Shown: in pieces, positions 16,511 through 25,076 of the stretch
Layout of the letters: each line of letters starts with the position of its first letter
How positions within the stretch are numbered: position 1 is the stretch's first letter
Assembly: GCF_900141765.1 (NCBI RefSeq)
Contig: NZ_FSRK01000001.1
Location: 2,232,001-2,296,000, forward strand
Direction of reading: 5' to 3'
DNA from: Epilithonimonas zeae
GTDB lineage: Bacteria; Bacteroidota; Bacteroidia; Flavobacteriales; Weeksellaceae
DNA length: 64,000 nucleotides
Made by a program: the position numbers and the translations under genes
Notes under the pieces: model-generated
Databases searched by the model: none
What the model saw: only the letters and a program-made list of their open reading frames with translations
What the model was told of the DNA's origin: nothing

Positions 16511-17341
16511 ATGAAACTCTATACTTTTTTACTTTTGATATTCCTCACCAATCTATCAAAAGCACAAACGCATCGTTTTATTTACGAGTACAAATTCAAA
16601 CCTGACTCCTCTTCTACCAATTACAGAAACGTGAATATGGCTCTGGACATCAATCCAACCGATGTAAAGTTCTATGATTATGAAAGTGTTTTGAATGATT
16701 CTATCAACAAAAAAGGGGGACGAAATTACAACTGGACCGGATCACCTGTCATCACAAGAAAGAAAAATTCTTATCAAAACACCAATTACGAGATGATGAT
16801 GGACTATTTTTCTTACCAAACCTCAGACAAAATGGATTGGAAACTTAAAAACGAAACAAAAACTTCCGGGCAATATACTTTGCAAAAAGCAACTACGGAT
16901 TTTGGAGGAAGAGAATGGACTGCCTGGTTTTGTAAGGATATTAATATTTCAGAAGGGCCTTATAAATTCCGAGGTTTACCTGGATTAATATTTGAGTTGA
17001 ATGATAACAATGATAATTTCATTTTCAAGTTAGTTAGAAGTCAAAAACTAGAAAAAACCTATGATACATCAGACTTTTTGGAAAGTTTTGGAGGGAAAAA
17101 ACCGCTGAATCTGAAAATTACTGATATGCACAAAATGATGCTACAGTTTTACAATGATCCAATGAAAGAACTGAGAGAGAAATTCGATGATGTACCACCA
17201 GGAACGTTCCAAGTTGGAGGCACTAAAATTACCAGCAAAGACCAATTCAAAGAAATGGCAAAAGTGATGCAAAATCATATTTTGAAAAGTTACAATCCTT
17301 TAGATTTGACCACAGCTGTAATTTATCCTAAAAATAATTAA
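16511..17341 (+). CDS. GLPGLI-family protein
   Basis: A 276-residue exported protein with signal peptide MKLYTFLLLIFLTNLSKAQ. It has the family hallmark FRGLPGLIFEL (GLPGLI at 155-160), preceded by a WTAWFCKDINISEGPY block. GLPGLI proteins are Bacteroidota-specific and of unknown function, often encoded near peptidases or TonB receptors. The ATG at 16511 begins the signal peptide. Overlapping upstream codons belong to the end of the hydrolase gene. Confidence 0.9.
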   Translation: MKLYTFLLLIFLTNLSKAQTHRFIYEYKFKPDSSSTNYRNVNMALDINPTDVKFYDYESVLNDSINKKGGRNYNWTGSPVITRKKNSYQNTNYEMMMDYFSYQTSDKMDWKLKNETKTSGQYTLQKATTDFGGREWTAWFCKDINISEGPYKFRGLPGLIFELNDNNDNFIFKLVRSQKLEKTYDTSDFLESFGGKKPLNLKITDMHKMMLQFYNDPMKELREKFDDVPPGTFQVGGTKITSKDQFKEMAKVMQNHILKSYNPLDLTTAVIYPKNN

Positions 17342-17391
17342 ATAATTCACAAATTTTTAAACTTAAAATCAATATTAAACAAAATAATTAT

Positions 17392-17399
17392 TAAATTTG
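17392..17399 (+). promoter_or_regulatory. -7 box of the small-peptide unit
   Basis: TAAATTTG is a perfect TAnnTTTG match 38 bases before the small ORF at 17438. The same octamer recurs at 17547-17554, just before the terminator. Confidence 0.55.
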
Positions 17400-17437
17400 T
17401 TTCAGAAATAATTTTCTAACACCAAAACCACAAAAAA

Positions 17438-17500
17438 ATGATACAATTAGTTATAGAAATCGTAATCAAGTTAGTCGATTTTATCAGTAGCCTATTTTAG
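17438..17500 (+). CDS. 20-residue amphipathic peptide, own promoter and terminator
   Basis: ATG at 17438 to TAG at 17498-17500 encodes MIQLVIEIVIKLVDFISSLF. Polar residues Q3, E7, K11, D14, S17 and S18 are spaced 3-4 apart, so in a helix they fall on one face and Ile/Leu/Val/Phe on the other. The start lies in an A-rich context (CCACAAAAAAATG). A -7 box lies 38 bases upstream and a strong terminator 56 bases downstream. Size and pattern resemble phenol-soluble modulins, delta-lysin or type I toxin peptides. Homology and expression are unproven; a chance ORF is possible. Confidence 0.5.
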   Translation: MIQLVIEIVIKLVDFISSLF

Positions 17501-17555
17501 ACTGTAAAGAATATCCAGATATTTCTTAAAAAATAAACATATTTTGTAAATTTGT

Positions 17556-17588
17556 AAAGTATAGCCAGCGGTTATACTTTATTTTTTT
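17556..17588 (+). terminator. Terminator of the small-peptide unit
   Basis: AAAGTATAGCC (17556-17566) pairs with GGTTATACTTT (17570-17580), with one G-U pair and a 3-base loop, followed by ATTTTTTT. It gives a predicted transcript of about 180 bases from the 17392 box. Confidence 0.75.
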
Positions 17589-17634
17589 GTCTATGAAATT
17601 GCATTTTCTGACAATCTAAAATGAAAATTAATCT

Positions 17635-18207
17635 ATGAAAAAAATATTAGCAAAAATTATTCTTAAAATCATTGGGTGGAAAGTTGTTCTCCAAGGCGAT
17701 GCCAGCAATCTTGACAGATGTATTCTGGTAGTTGCACCTCACACCCACAATAGTGAATATCTACTTGGTAATCTAGCCTATTGGACTTTAGGAAAAAAAC
17801 TAAAAATCATTATCAAAGATGCTCATACAAAAGCATGGTACGGAAGTATTGTAAAGAGTATCGGTGGAATTGGGATCGACAGATCTCAGAAAAATGATCT
17901 TATAAATTTTGTAGCTAACGAGTTCAAGAAAGATGATTTCAGTCTTGTAATTACGCCGGAAGGAACAAGAAGCCGTGTAGAAAAGTGGCGAAAAGGGTTT
18001 TATAATATGGCTTTAGCAGCAAAAGTACCGATTGTTTTAGCTGGCGGCGATTATAAAAGAAAAACCATCAATTTGGGTTATAAAATCCCTTATGAAAAAT
18101 TGGAAACACATACTTATGAAGAAATTATGCAGGAAATCCAAGATTTTTATATCAAATATGACATTACTCCGAAAATTCCGGAAAACTGGAATCCACAAAT
18201 ATACTAA
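17635..18207 (+). CDS. 1-acylglycerol-3-phosphate acyltransferase-like protein
   Basis: A 190-residue PlsC-superfamily acyltransferase. The catalytic block is PHTHNSE, where the usual HX4D has Glu in place of Asp (H36-E41). The substrate block TPEGTRSR (107-114) and a later VPIVLAGGDYKRK are intact. It should act at the inner membrane on lysophospholipids or a related acceptor. The HX4E variant occurs in a short-protein branch of the family, so phosphatidic-acid synthesis is not assured. It starts 46 bases after the small-peptide terminator. Confidence 0.85.
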   Translation: MKKILAKIILKIIGWKVVLQGDASNLDRCILVVAPHTHNSEYLLGNLAYWTLGKKLKIIIKDAHTKAWYGSIVKSIGGIGIDRSQKNDLINFVANEFKKDDFSLVITPEGTRSRVEKWRKGFYNMALAAKVPIVLAGGDYKRKTINLGYKIPYEKLETHTYEEIMQEIQDFYIKYDITPKIPENWNPQIY

Positions 18208-18249
18208 TCGATAGGAATTAATTATCTTATTAATTTTCAATTTTAATAA

Positions 18250-18681
18250 ATGGACGAAGCTAAAAAAATCGAAATATTAGACCAATTAAATAAAGCAAGT
18301 AAAAATACACTTGGAGAAACTTTAGACATTATTTACACAGATGTTTCTGATAAACATCTTTCTGCCACAATGCCTGTCAACTCTAGAGTTCATCAACCTT
18401 ATGGAATTATGCACGGCGGGGCAAGCTGCGTTCTGGCAGAAACTTTGGGCTCTTGCCTTTCATTGATCAATCTGGATGTTACGAAATCGGTTCCTGTCGG
18501 CACTAACATCAACAGTAATCATCTACGAGCAATACGAGAAGGAGTTGTGAAAGGAACGGCAACATTTATCCGAAAAGGAAATACGATGCATGTTTCGCAA
18601 ATAGAAATCCGAGATGAGAAAGGAAATCTGATTAATCATACAACGATGACCAATAATATTGTCCCAGTAGGGAAAGTCTAA
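18250..18681 (+). CDS. Hotdog-fold acyl-CoA thioesterase (MenI/PaaI-like)
   Basis: A 143-residue single hotdog domain with QPYGIMHGGASCVLAET (about 49-65). The Gly-Gly and Glu positions match 1,4-dihydroxy-2-naphthoyl-CoA hydrolases of the YdiI/MenI type. It lies 16 bases upstream of an isochorismate synthase gene, which supports a menaquinone role. Hydrolysis of DHNA-CoA is therefore inferred from context; another acyl-CoA substrate is possible. Confidence 0.85.
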   Translation: MDEAKKIEILDQLNKASKNTLGETLDIIYTDVSDKHLSATMPVNSRVHQPYGIMHGGASCVLAETLGSCLSLINLDVTKSVPVGTNINSNHLRAIREGVVKGTATFIRKGNTMHVSQIEIRDEKGNLINHTTMTNNIVPVGKV

Positions 18682-18697
18682 TTTATTTTTAAGAATA

Positions 18698-19675
18698 ATG
18701 CTCATTTTCAAATTACCTGATTCAGATTCCTTTTATACAATAGAGAATTCTCAGGAAAAGCTGGTTTCGTTCGTAAGCTTTGACACCAAAACGGTTTTGG
18801 ATTTTAAAGGTTCTATCAAAGAAATATCAAAAAAAGAAATCGAGGAACAAAATATTTCACCAAAAAGTAAAAGTTCATTAATAGAAATCGGTAAAGAAAC
18901 TCAAGAATCTTACGCTTTAAAAATTTCTCAGGCAAAAGATTTTATTGAGAAAAATGAGCTTAAAAAACTAGTTCTTTCCAGAAGAAAACTACTGATGTAT
19001 CTTGACATCGATTCTGAAAAAAAATTGTCTTTAACAAAAAGTTTTCTGAAATTCTGCGACAGCTACCCTTCTGCTTTCTGCTATTTGTTTGAAAAAAATG
19101 GTGAAATTTGGATGGGAGGATTTTCTGAGATTTTAGGAAAATTCGATAAGAGAAATAATTCTTTTGAAACAATGAGTGTTGCGGGAACGCTTCCACTGGA
19201 TGAAAACTGGACTGATAAAGAAATAGAAGAACAAAAAGCCGTTACAGAATATATTCAGTCCATTCTTAGAAAATTCTCTTCTAACCTTAAGGTTTCCTCA
19301 ACAAAAGATTTGATTTCAGGAAACATCAAACATTTGAAAACTGATTTTTCTGCAGAAATAAGTCCGGAAAGTCTGGATAAAATTATTTCTGAATTACATC
19401 CAACGCCAGCCGTTTGTGGCTTTCCAAAAGAACTTTGTGCGCAAGGTATCAAGAGTATCGAACATTTTAACAGAGAATTTTACGCAGGCTATATCAAGGT
19501 AGAAACTGAAGATTTTATTTATTACTTCGTAAATCTTAGATGTGCCAGCTTCTTTAAAAATTATGCTTTTCTGTTTGTAGGTGGTGGAATCACATTAAAA
19601 AGTGACGCTCAAAAAGAATGGGAAGAAACAGAACTTAAATCTCTTGCCATCCAAAATAATTTGATTTTCGAATAA
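18698..19675 (+). CDS. menF: Isochorismate synthase (chorismate-binding enzyme)
   Basis: A 325-residue chorismate-utilising enzyme. The conserved C-terminal domain (about 80-320) shows KLVLSRRKL, MSVAGTLPLD, LHPTPAVCGFPK, FYAGYIKVE and FVGGGITLKSDAQKEWEET. The PTPAVCG and GGGI signatures fit isochorismate synthases more than anthranilate synthases. The N-terminal part is short, as is usual in Flavobacteriia. Together with the upstream hotdog thioesterase it supplies the menaquinone pathway, the respiratory quinone of this group. Confidence 0.88.
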   Translation: MLIFKLPDSDSFYTIENSQEKLVSFVSFDTKTVLDFKGSIKEISKKEIEEQNISPKSKSSLIEIGKETQESYALKISQAKDFIEKNELKKLVLSRRKLLMYLDIDSEKKLSLTKSFLKFCDSYPSAFCYLFEKNGEIWMGGFSEILGKFDKRNNSFETMSVAGTLPLDENWTDKEIEEQKAVTEYIQSILRKFSSNLKVSSTKDLISGNIKHLKTDFSAEISPESLDKIISELHPTPAVCGFPKELCAQGIKSIEHFNREFYAGYIKVETEDFIYYFVNLRCASFFKNYAFLFVGGGITLKSDAQKEWEETELKSLAIQNNLIFE

Positions 19676-19803
19676 ATATAATTTATTGATTAAGACTAAT
19701 TATTCAATTACAATAAAACACAAATATTAATAATTAATCAAAAATTATATCAAAAATTTAAATTATAAACATTTAATTAGTATTTTTACGACAAATCGAT
19801 AAT

Positions 19804-20127
19804 ATGAATCAGCTTTTAAAGTTAATCTTGATAGCCGTTCTTATCTTGTGTTTTTTAAAAATGCCTTACATGTTTTACAGACTTTCCGGTTATGGGTTGT
19901 TTGCTGGATTTGGCTGGTTAGCTTATGATGCGTTTCAAAGAAAAGATTCTTTGGATGTCAAAATCTTTGTTGTTCTTGCACTGCTTTACAATCCTTTTAT
20001 TGGGCTTCCAATTCATAACCTTATCCAAGTCATCATTAATATTATAGTCATTATAGGAATGATTCTAAATATCCTCTTCTCACAAGAGAATCCTTATGAA
20101 GATTACACAAAAAAAGATGACCGTTAA
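19804..20127 (+). CDS. Small membrane protein (DUF6804-like)
   Basis: A 107-residue protein with three predicted membrane helices (about 6-20, 28-45, 70-92) and a charged C-terminus. The WLAYDAF and LLYNPFIGLPIH segments resemble DUF6804-type proteins, a small family of unknown function. It is monocistronic, followed by a shared terminator. Confidence 0.7.
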   Translation: MNQLLKLILIAVLILCFLKMPYMFYRLSGYGLFAGFGWLAYDAFQRKDSLDVKIFVVLALLYNPFIGLPIHNLIQVIINIIVIIGMILNILFSQENPYEDYTKKDDR

Positions 20128-20140
20128 GTCATCTTTTATT
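20110..20140. terminator. Bidirectional terminator
   Basis: AAAAGATGAC (20112-20121) pairs with GTCATCTTTT (20128-20137) over a 6-base loop, between two convergent genes. Confidence 0.8.
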
Positions 20141-20716
20141 TTATAATCCTACTTGAATTTTAAAACCTGAATTGATCCTTATTTTCATTTGAGTTACAAC
20201 TGGCTCCAACTCTTTACCTTTTAATTCTAATGCAATAGAAACATCTTTGGATTTCAAATATTCCATCAACTCTTTATCTGCTGGTGTAAAATTAAGTGCC
20301 GTCGGGCTTACATTATTAACAACTGCTGCAATTTCAATTTCTGCAAGAGTAGGTGTTTTGATATAGATCTTCGCATCTTGAACTTTATCTAATTTAATCG
20401 AATCTGAATCAGAGGAAGAAACAAAATTCACTACAAAACTAGACAACTTTGCAGATTTTACATTATCAATCGTCGCTCCGTTAAACTGCTCTCTGATTTT
20501 TGCATCTAAATCAAGATTAAGAGGGATTGCAGGATATTTGATTGGTTCTGTTGTTACAGCAAAAGGAATTGTAGTTTCAACATCAAACGGAATTGAAAAT
20601 GGAACCGGAATGGTAATATCATCTATTATATCCTCGACCTTGCTGCAACTATTCATACTAATTAATCCTACAATTAAAGTAGAAACCGCCAGAGTACTTA
20701 TGATTAATTTTTTCAT
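20141..20716 (-). CDS. Hypothetical lipoprotein
   Basis: A 191-residue protein with a lipoprotein signal peptide (MKKLII..., lipobox-like MNSC near residues 21-24). The mature domain is acidic and rich in Ile/Pro/Thr, probably an all-beta fold. An early motif IPVPFSIPFDVETTIPF has short Pro-Phe repeats. No known family is recognised. It lies immediately downstream of the nucleoside permease gene on the same strand (42-base gap). Confidence 0.7.
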   Translation of the reverse strand: MKKLIISTLAVSTLIVGLISMNSCSKVEDIIDDITIPVPFSIPFDVETTIPFAVTTEPIKYPAIPLNLDLDAKIREQFNGATIDNVKSAKLSSFVVNFVSSSDSDSIKLDKVQDAKIYIKTPTLAEIEIAAVVNNVSPTALNFTPADKELMEYLKSKDVSIALELKGKELEPVVTQMKIRINSGFKIQVGL

Positions 20717-20758
20717 TTCTTTTATTTATTATTTTATTATCAAATATTCGCCCAAAGA

Positions 20759-22138
20759 TTAGTGCGTTATATTTTTAACATCTTCCGCAGAATGTTTATG
20801 CTTGAAAAATACGCCAAATAAAACAGCAATAATCAAAGCATAGCCTGCAAAATAAAGCCAGATATGTGGCCAGTTTTTCACCATTACTACATTAGATAAA
20901 GTCCCATCCGGATTAACTACAGCGTTAAAAGAATTTTTCAAAATTTCTATGAAGGTAGAATCTGTTGGAGTAGTTTCTAAGTATGATGATAACTCTGAAG
21001 CTGTCGTAAATTTAATCGTGAAAAACTTATCAATAGCCCAACCTGCAATGTAACTTCCCAAAACAGCTCCAAAACCATTGGTCATCATCATAAACAAACC
21101 TTGAGCAGATGATCTGATCTTTTTATCTGTCGTAGTTTCCACAAAAAGAGAACCCGAAATATTGAAAAAATCAAATGCCATCCCGTAAACCACACAAGAT
21201 AAGATAATCATCCAAAGTCCATTCACAGGATCTCCGTAAGCAAAAAGTCCAAATCTAAGAACCCAAGCCAGCATACTGATTAACATTACTTTTTTGATAC
21301 CATATCTTCTCAGGAAAAACGGGATTGCCAAAATAAATAAGGTTTCCGAAATCTGAGAAATTGACATAATTATCGTTGATTTTTCAACAACTATTGAGTT
21401 CGCATATTTTGGAAAATGAGCAAACTCACTCAGGAAAACATCGCCGTAAGCATTAGTCAATTGCAATGCAGCACCCAATAACATTGAGAATAAAAAGAAC
21501 AGTGCCATTTTAAAATTCCCGAATAATTTGAAGGCATTCAAACCTAATTGCTCAGAAAGCGGTGCGTTTTTATCAATTAATTTTTGAGGTGGACATTTTG
21601 GTAATGTTAATGCGTAAATACCTAAAGCAATTGCAGCTACACCAGCAATATAAAACTGTCCTTCTGTAGCCTTGTTACCTGTTAAATTCGTAATCCACAT
21701 GGCGACGATGAAACCTACAGTTCCCCAAACTCTGATGGGTGGAAAATCCTTAACAACATCCAAATGACTGTTTTTCAGAATTGTATATGAAATCGAATTG
21801 GTTAATGCAATTGTCGGCATATAGAAACACATTGCAACCAACATTATGGAGAAAAATGAGTTTGGCGTTTCTGCGTGAGGTAAAATAAAAAGAACCGCGC
21901 CATATAAAATTTGTAAAACAGAATAAATTCTTTCTGCATTCACCCAACGGTCAGCAATAATTCCTGTGATCGTTGGCATGAAAATCGAGGCAATACCCAT
22001 TGTTCCGAAAACCGCTCCAAACTGAGCGCCGTCCCAATGTTTTGTTCCAAACCAGAAGTTAGCCATTGTAATTAGCCAAGCTCCCCAAACAAAAAACTGA
22101 AGAAAGCTAAGTATTGTCAGTCGTAATTTTAAATTCAT
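20759..22138 (-). CDS. nupG: Nucleoside permease, MFS nucleoside:H+ symporter family
   Basis: A 459-residue transporter with 12 predicted helices. The start MNLKLRLTILSFLQFFVWGAWLI... (first 20: MNLKLRLTILSFLQFFVWGA) and the IASIFMPTITGIIADRW loop are typical of the NupG/XapB family. A Pro-rich central cytoplasmic loop (LPKCPP) separates the halves. It should import nucleosides with protons across the inner membrane. The exact specificity (nucleosides or xanthosine) is not readable from sequence. The gene name reflects family only. Confidence 0.85.
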   Translation of the reverse strand: MNLKLRLTILSFLQFFVWGAWLITMANFWFGTKHWDGAQFGAVFGTMGIASIFMPTITGIIADRWVNAERIYSVLQILYGAVLFILPHAETPNSFFSIMLVAMCFYMPTIALTNSISYTILKNSHLDVVKDFPPIRVWGTVGFIVAMWITNLTGNKATEGQFYIAGVAAIALGIYALTLPKCPPQKLIDKNAPLSEQLGLNAFKLFGNFKMALFFLFSMLLGAALQLTNAYGDVFLSEFAHFPKYANSIVVEKSTIIMSISQISETLFILAIPFFLRRYGIKKVMLISMLAWVLRFGLFAYGDPVNGLWMIILSCVVYGMAFDFFNISGSLFVETTTDKKIRSSAQGLFMMMTNGFGAVLGSYIAGWAIDKFFTIKFTTASELSSYLETTPTDSTFIEILKNSFNAVVNPDGTLSNVVMVKNWPHIWLYFAGYALIIAVLFGVFFKHKHSAEDVKNITH

Positions 22139-22160
22139 ATCTTAAAATGATAATATATAT

Positions 22161-22763
22161 TTATTCTATTTTTTTATTTCTGCGTTTGATTTCTTCCTGC
22201 AATCTGAGTGCTGTATCATAATCTTCTTCTTTTACCGCATCATTCAGCAATTGGTTTAATTCTTCCAAAGAAACACCTGACAGATCATTGAAATCTGTTG
22301 AAATTTCTTCCTCTTCTTCTACTCCTACTTTTTGAGTTTCTTCGAGTTCTAATAAAATTCCAGCTTCGTTCAGAACATCTGAAGTCGTATAAATAGGCGA
22401 ATCGAAACGAACAGCCATTGCAACCGCATCAGAAGTTCTTGCATCCAAAATCAGTTCTTCTTCTGTTAACGGATTTTTGAAATTTATATTGGAGAAGAAA
22501 ACGCCGTCTTTGATTTGATAAATAATAACAGACTCCAGTTTAAAACCTGTATTTTTTACGAACTGAGCGAAAAGATCGTGCGTCAAAGGACGAGGCGGAT
22601 TGATATCTTTCTCTAATCCTAAAGAAATGGATTGCGCTTCAAAATTCCCGATAACAACTGGTAATTTGACCGATGTTTCTTCATGTTCCAACAACAGCGC
22701 ATAAGCTCCCGATTGAGTCTGGCTGTATGAGATCCCTCTAATGATTAATTTTTTATAATCCAT
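22161..22763 (-). CDS. Bifunctional nuclease-family protein (DUF151) with UVR motif
   Basis: A 200-residue protein. The N-terminal DUF151 domain (about 1-135) contains LPVVIGNFEAQSI, PRPLTHDLF and DARTSDAVAMAVR. An acidic linker follows, then a C-terminal UVR motif (about 165-198; LNDAVKEEDYDTALRLQEEI), as found in UvrB and ClpC. DUF151 proteins include RNase/DNase activities in plants, and the bacterial role is unclear. The start codon is only 4 bases after a perfect -7 box, suggesting a leaderless mRNA. Confidence 0.88.
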   Translation of the reverse strand: MDYKKLIIRGISYSQTQSGAYALLLEHEETSVKLPVVIGNFEAQSISLGLEKDINPPRPLTHDLFAQFVKNTGFKLESVIIYQIKDGVFFSNINFKNPLTEEELILDARTSDAVAMAVRFDSPIYTTSDVLNEAGILLELEETQKVGVEEEEEISTDFNDLSGVSLEELNQLLNDAVKEEDYDTALRLQEEIKRRNKKIE

Positions 22764-22767
22764 TTAG

Positions 22768-22775
22768 CAAATATA
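22768..22775 (-). promoter_or_regulatory. -7 box 4 bases before the DUF151 ATG
   Basis: Minus-strand TATATTTG is separated from the ATG by four bases (22764-22767), so the predicted transcript starts at or very near the AUG. Confidence 0.65.
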
Positions 22776-22880
22776 AAATTTTTTGTTAATTTTCATTTAG
22801 GATTTGTTGATTTTTACATTGTTTAGGTTATAAAATCATTAAATAATTCAGTATTTCACTTTCCGAATCCTTAAAGCGTT

Positions 22881-23028
22881 GAATTGCAGCAGCCCGACTT
22901 ATCTCAATTACATTTATTTTTTTATTTGAATCGATGAACCACTTCGTTAGGTTTGAACGGAGCTCTTTTTATTTTTTTGTCAAAAAAGAAAAAAGTGGGA
23001 GCGGAAGGCGGATAAAGCTGCCCAAATA
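22881..23028 (+). repeat. Dispersed GGCGGATAA...GCCC repeat, copy 2
   Basis: The element runs from GAATTGCAGCAGCCCGACTT, through GAACGGAGCTCTTTTT and a complementary AAAAAGTGGGAGCGGAAGG, to GGCGGATAAAGCTGCCCAAA. It is the plus-strand equivalent of the copy at 1104-1221. Most of the gap from 22776 to 23094 is this repeat plus the etfA terminator. Confidence 0.8.
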
Positions 23029-23044
23029 ATGAAACTTATTATAA

Positions 23045-23078
23045 CAAAAAAACCTGAATCAATGACCCAGGTTTATAT
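23045..23078 (-). terminator. etfBA terminator
   Basis: On the minus strand AAACCTG and CAGGTTT form the stem around an 11-base loop, followed by a T-run. It lies 17 bases after the etfA stop. Confidence 0.7.
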
Positions 23079-23094
23079 TTTTATGAAAATTAGG

Positions 23095-24042
23095 TTAAGC
23101 TTTCAATGCTTTGATTTTCTCTGTCAATGCAGGAATAATTTGGAAAGCGTCTCCTACTACGCCATAATCCGCAGATTTGAAGAAAGGTGCTTCTGCATCG
23201 TTGTTGATTACAACAATGGTTTTAGAACTGTTAACGCCTGCCAAATGCTGAATGGCACCGGAAATACCAACTGCAATGTAAAGATTGGGAGAAATTGCTT
23301 TTCCAGTTTGTCCAACGTGCTCCGTATGAGGTCTCCAACCTATATCGGAAACCGGTTTTGAACAAGCTGTTGCTGCGCCAAGAACATTTGCCAAATCCTC
23401 AATCATTCCCCAATTTTCCGGACCTTTCATTCCTCTTCCGGCAGAAACTACGATTTCCGCTTCTTTAAGGTCAAGTTTTCCTGAAGACTGCTCGTGATTA
23501 ATAACTTTTGTATCTTCATTGGCAATGCTCAATTCTTTCACTTCCTCCGAACCTGAAACTGCATTTTCCTTAACTCCGAAAGCATTTTGAGAAACGGTTA
23601 CAATCACACCATCTGCATCAGCTTTTGCGTGCATAAAACCTTTTCCAGAGAAAGCTTTTCTCTTAACTTGGAAAGGCGAGGTGCTTTCAGGAACATCAAT
23701 CACATTCGTAATCAACGAATAATTTTTCTGAATTGCCAACATTGGCGCTACAGAAGAAGCATCTGTTGTATGAGGAAAAACGATAATATTTCCGTCAGCA
23801 ATTTGGTTAACTGCTTCTGCATAAGCCTTAGCACTGAAGTTCTTAAGACCTGCATCTTTTACATTCACTACTTTATCTGCTCCATATTTGTAAAGCAAAT
23901 CAGAAGAATCTGTAGGATTGATAGAAATTGCAGTCACTGAATCTCCAGTTTTTCCTGCAATAGCTTTTGCATAAGAAACTGCTTCAAATGCTGCTTTTTT
24001 GTAAACTCCGTTTATATTTTCTGCGTATACGAATACTGCCAT
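23095..24042 (-). CDS. etfA: Electron transfer flavoprotein subunit alpha
   Basis: A 315-residue ETF alpha subunit that binds FAD and passes electrons from acyl-CoA dehydrogenases to the quinone pool. The FAD domain at the C-terminus shows VVSAGRGMKGPENW, SKPVSDIGWRPHTEHVGQTG and LYIAVGISGAIQHLAG, all diagnostic. It lies 24 bases downstream of etfB in the same operon. Length is normal. Confidence 0.96.
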   Translation of the reverse strand: MAVFVYAENINGVYKKAAFEAVSYAKAIAGKTGDSVTAISINPTDSSDLLYKYGADKVVNVKDAGLKNFSAKAYAEAVNQIADGNIIVFPHTTDASSVAPMLAIQKNYSLITNVIDVPESTSPFQVKRKAFSGKGFMHAKADADGVIVTVSQNAFGVKENAVSGSEEVKELSIANEDTKVINHEQSSGKLDLKEAEIVVSAGRGMKGPENWGMIEDLANVLGAATACSKPVSDIGWRPHTEHVGQTGKAISPNLYIAVGISGAIQHLAGVNSSKTIVVINNDAEAPFFKSADYGVVGDAFQIIPALTEKIKALKA

Positions 24043-24066
24043 TTTGTTTGATTTAAGGATTAAGAA

Positions 24067-24813
24067 TTAAATTACTTTCGCTTCTTCGTGAAGTAATCTT
24101 ACCAACTCGTCTAGGTTATCCGCAGAAACCAACTTCACTGCTGCTCTTGGAGCAACACTGTCAAAAGAAACAGCTTCCACTTTCACTTCAGAATTGGAAG
24201 GTTCTACAACATTGAGAGGTTTTGTTCTTGCAGACATAATTCCTCTCATATTTGGGATAATCAAATCTTTTTCATCCACCAAGCCTTTTTGTCCTGCAAC
24301 AACAGCTGGTAACTTAACCGAAATCGTTTCTTTACCACCTTCTATTTCTCTAACTGCAGTAGCCTCTGAGCCATTTACATCCAAACCAACCGCTGCATTA
24401 ACGAAAGCATAATTCAACAACTGAGCAACCATTCCCGGAACAGCACCACCATTATAATCAATCGATTCTTTTCCTGTCAGAACCAAATCGTAATTACCAT
24501 CTTGAGCAATTCTCGCAATTTCTTTTGCTACAGAGAAGCTGTCTTTCGCCTCTGTGTTAACTCTTACAGCATCGTTCGCTCCGATTGCCAAAGCTTTTCT
24601 GATAACTGCTTCTGTTCCTGCATCTCCAACATTCACAACTGTTACAGTCGCCCCTTGAGATTCTTGTAATTTTATAGCTTTTGTTAAAGCAAACTCATCT
24701 AATGGATTAATCACCCATTGGATTCCATTTTTGTCAAAAGCAGATTTATCTGCTGTAAAATTAATTTTACTTGTAGTATCCGGAACACTACTGATACAAA
24801 CTAATATTTTCAT
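24067..24813 (-). CDS. etfB: Electron transfer flavoprotein subunit beta
   Basis: A 248-residue ETF beta subunit, partner of EtfA. It opens with MKILVCISSVPDT and has WVINPLDEFALTKAI, DLVLTGKESIDYNGGAVPGM (the AMP/FAD-contact region) and a C-terminal tail that wraps the alpha subunit. It is first in the etfBA operon; fatty-acid or amino-acid oxidation is the likely supplier of electrons. Confidence 0.96.
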   Translation of the reverse strand: MKILVCISSVPDTTSKINFTADKSAFDKNGIQWVINPLDEFALTKAIKLQESQGATVTVVNVGDAGTEAVIRKALAIGANDAVRVNTEAKDSFSVAKEIARIAQDGNYDLVLTGKESIDYNGGAVPGMVAQLLNYAFVNAAVGLDVNGSEATAVREIEGGKETISVKLPAVVAGQKGLVDEKDLIIPNMRGIMSARTKPLNVVEPSNSEVKVEAVSFDSVAPRAAVKLVSADNLDELVRLLHEEAKVI

Positions 24814-24906
24814 CTGTTAAATATATTTTAATTAATTATCAATAAGAATCGATCTTAACGATAACATTTGATGTTACTAAGTCTGGCTAATATATATAAA
24901 AAATAC

Positions 24907-24918
24907 TATGCATGCATA
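24907..24918. other. Perfect 12-bp palindrome in the etfB upstream region
   Basis: TATGCATGCATA lies 94 bases upstream of the etfB start, in an A/T-rich 263-base gap with no other clear signal. It could be an operator; no regulator is implied. Confidence 0.3.
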
Positions 24919-25076
24919 ATTTATTGTTATTTATTAAATAACATCTAAAACTGCTTTAATAAAAGGGTATTTAGATTCTTTATAAATAATTTTATCCATT
25001 TGAAGCCAATTTTGCAGAATTTGGACTTAACAAATATCTGGGTCAAATTATCGAATTTTCAAAAAATCAATAAATT

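Noticed and set aside
24907-24918. Palindrome TATGCATGCATA as a confident operator
   Set aside because: It is a single occurrence in A/T-rich sequence with no linked regulator; kept only as a low-confidence feature.
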